Positions 63,910 through 64,000 of a stretch of DNA of 64,000 nucleotides are shown here, piece by piece. The translations under genes and the position numbers were made by a program. The first letter of the stretch is position 1. Each line of letters starts with the position of its first letter. The notes beneath the pieces are model-generated. The model searched no databases, was not told the DNA's origin, and saw nothing but the letters and a program-made list of their open reading frames with translations. Source of the stretch: Epilithonimonas hispanica (GTDB lineage: Bacteria; Bacteroidota; Bacteroidia; Flavobacteriales; Weeksellaceae); contig NZ_QNUG01000011.1 of assembly GCF_003385395.1 (NCBI RefSeq), positions 49,507-113,506 on the forward strand. Reading direction: 5' to 3'.

Positions 63910-64000
63910 TGCATTATTAAATTAATTCAATTTTAAGTCTATTCATTTTTCTATTGAAAACAAAAACATTTACAAACTGAATGAAAGTTAATGCTGTTAT

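Overview
The window is AT-rich DNA from a member of the Bacteroidota, most likely a flavobacterium of the Chryseobacterium/Epilithonimonas group (Weeksellaceae). The evidence is promoters of the form TTG-N19-TAnnTTTG, weak or absent Shine-Dalgarno sequences, type IX secretion C-terminal domains ending in FIKQ or VIKK, DUF4252, DUF4270 and DUF4907 proteins, TonB receptors, LytTR two-component genes and a flavobacterial ribosomal gene order. The genus is an inference; the phylum is well supported.

Layout. 1-8.0 kb: the end of a 2-hydroxyacid dehydrogenase, a beta-lactamase-fold lipoprotein, an ECF sigma factor operon with DUF4252/GIN proteins, an FAD oxidoreductase, and a PadR repressor whose probable operator overlaps its promoter. 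8.1-13.9 kb, minus strand: fused acyl-CoA mutase IcmF, a leucine-rich-repeat T9SS cargo and Dps. 14.1-17.5 kb: rpsL-rpsG-fusA-rpsJ. 17.7-25.9 kb: an iron block (low-affinity iron permease, TonB siderophore receptor, and a convergent operon ankyrin-DUF2271-PepSY/flavodoxin/reductase-ApbE) sitting between rpsJ and rplC. 26.3-40.3 kb: the S10-spc-alpha genes from rplC to rplQ, including rpmD and rpmJ. Transcription probably breaks between rpsN and rpsH, where a strong hairpin, a promoter-like box and a long leader occur.

40.4-49.7 kb: a TPR-HTH membrane regulator with an overlapping partner that lacks the HTH, a beta-propeller-like T9SS protein, DUF4403, an M4 metalloprotease and DeoD. 49.8-55.8 kb: a divergent surface-protein cluster (Kelch lipoprotein, DUF4907, LytS-type kinase and LytTR regulator on one side; DUF4270 lipoprotein and an outer-membrane protein on the other).

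55.9-61.5 kb, all minus strand: a copper-handling gene set, probably one operon. The order is small Cys protein, YHS lipoprotein, SCO1, exported superoxide dismutase, second small Cys protein, [interspersed hairpin repeat], MbnP-like lipoprotein, MbnH-like diheme peroxidase, and an outer-membrane protein with a CxxCxC motif. The two small proteins share C-x9-C-x3-C inside a conserved frame and look like an unnamed family. This block is the best candidate for an incompletely described system.

61.6-64.0 kb: a tiny membrane protein, an acyltransferase broken at an 8-nt homopolymer, and a truncated tyrosine-recombinase gene next to a tRNA-3'-end-like remnant and short direct repeats, so probably the scar of a mobile element. 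No rRNA, intact tRNA, CRISPR array or complete insertion sequence was seen.
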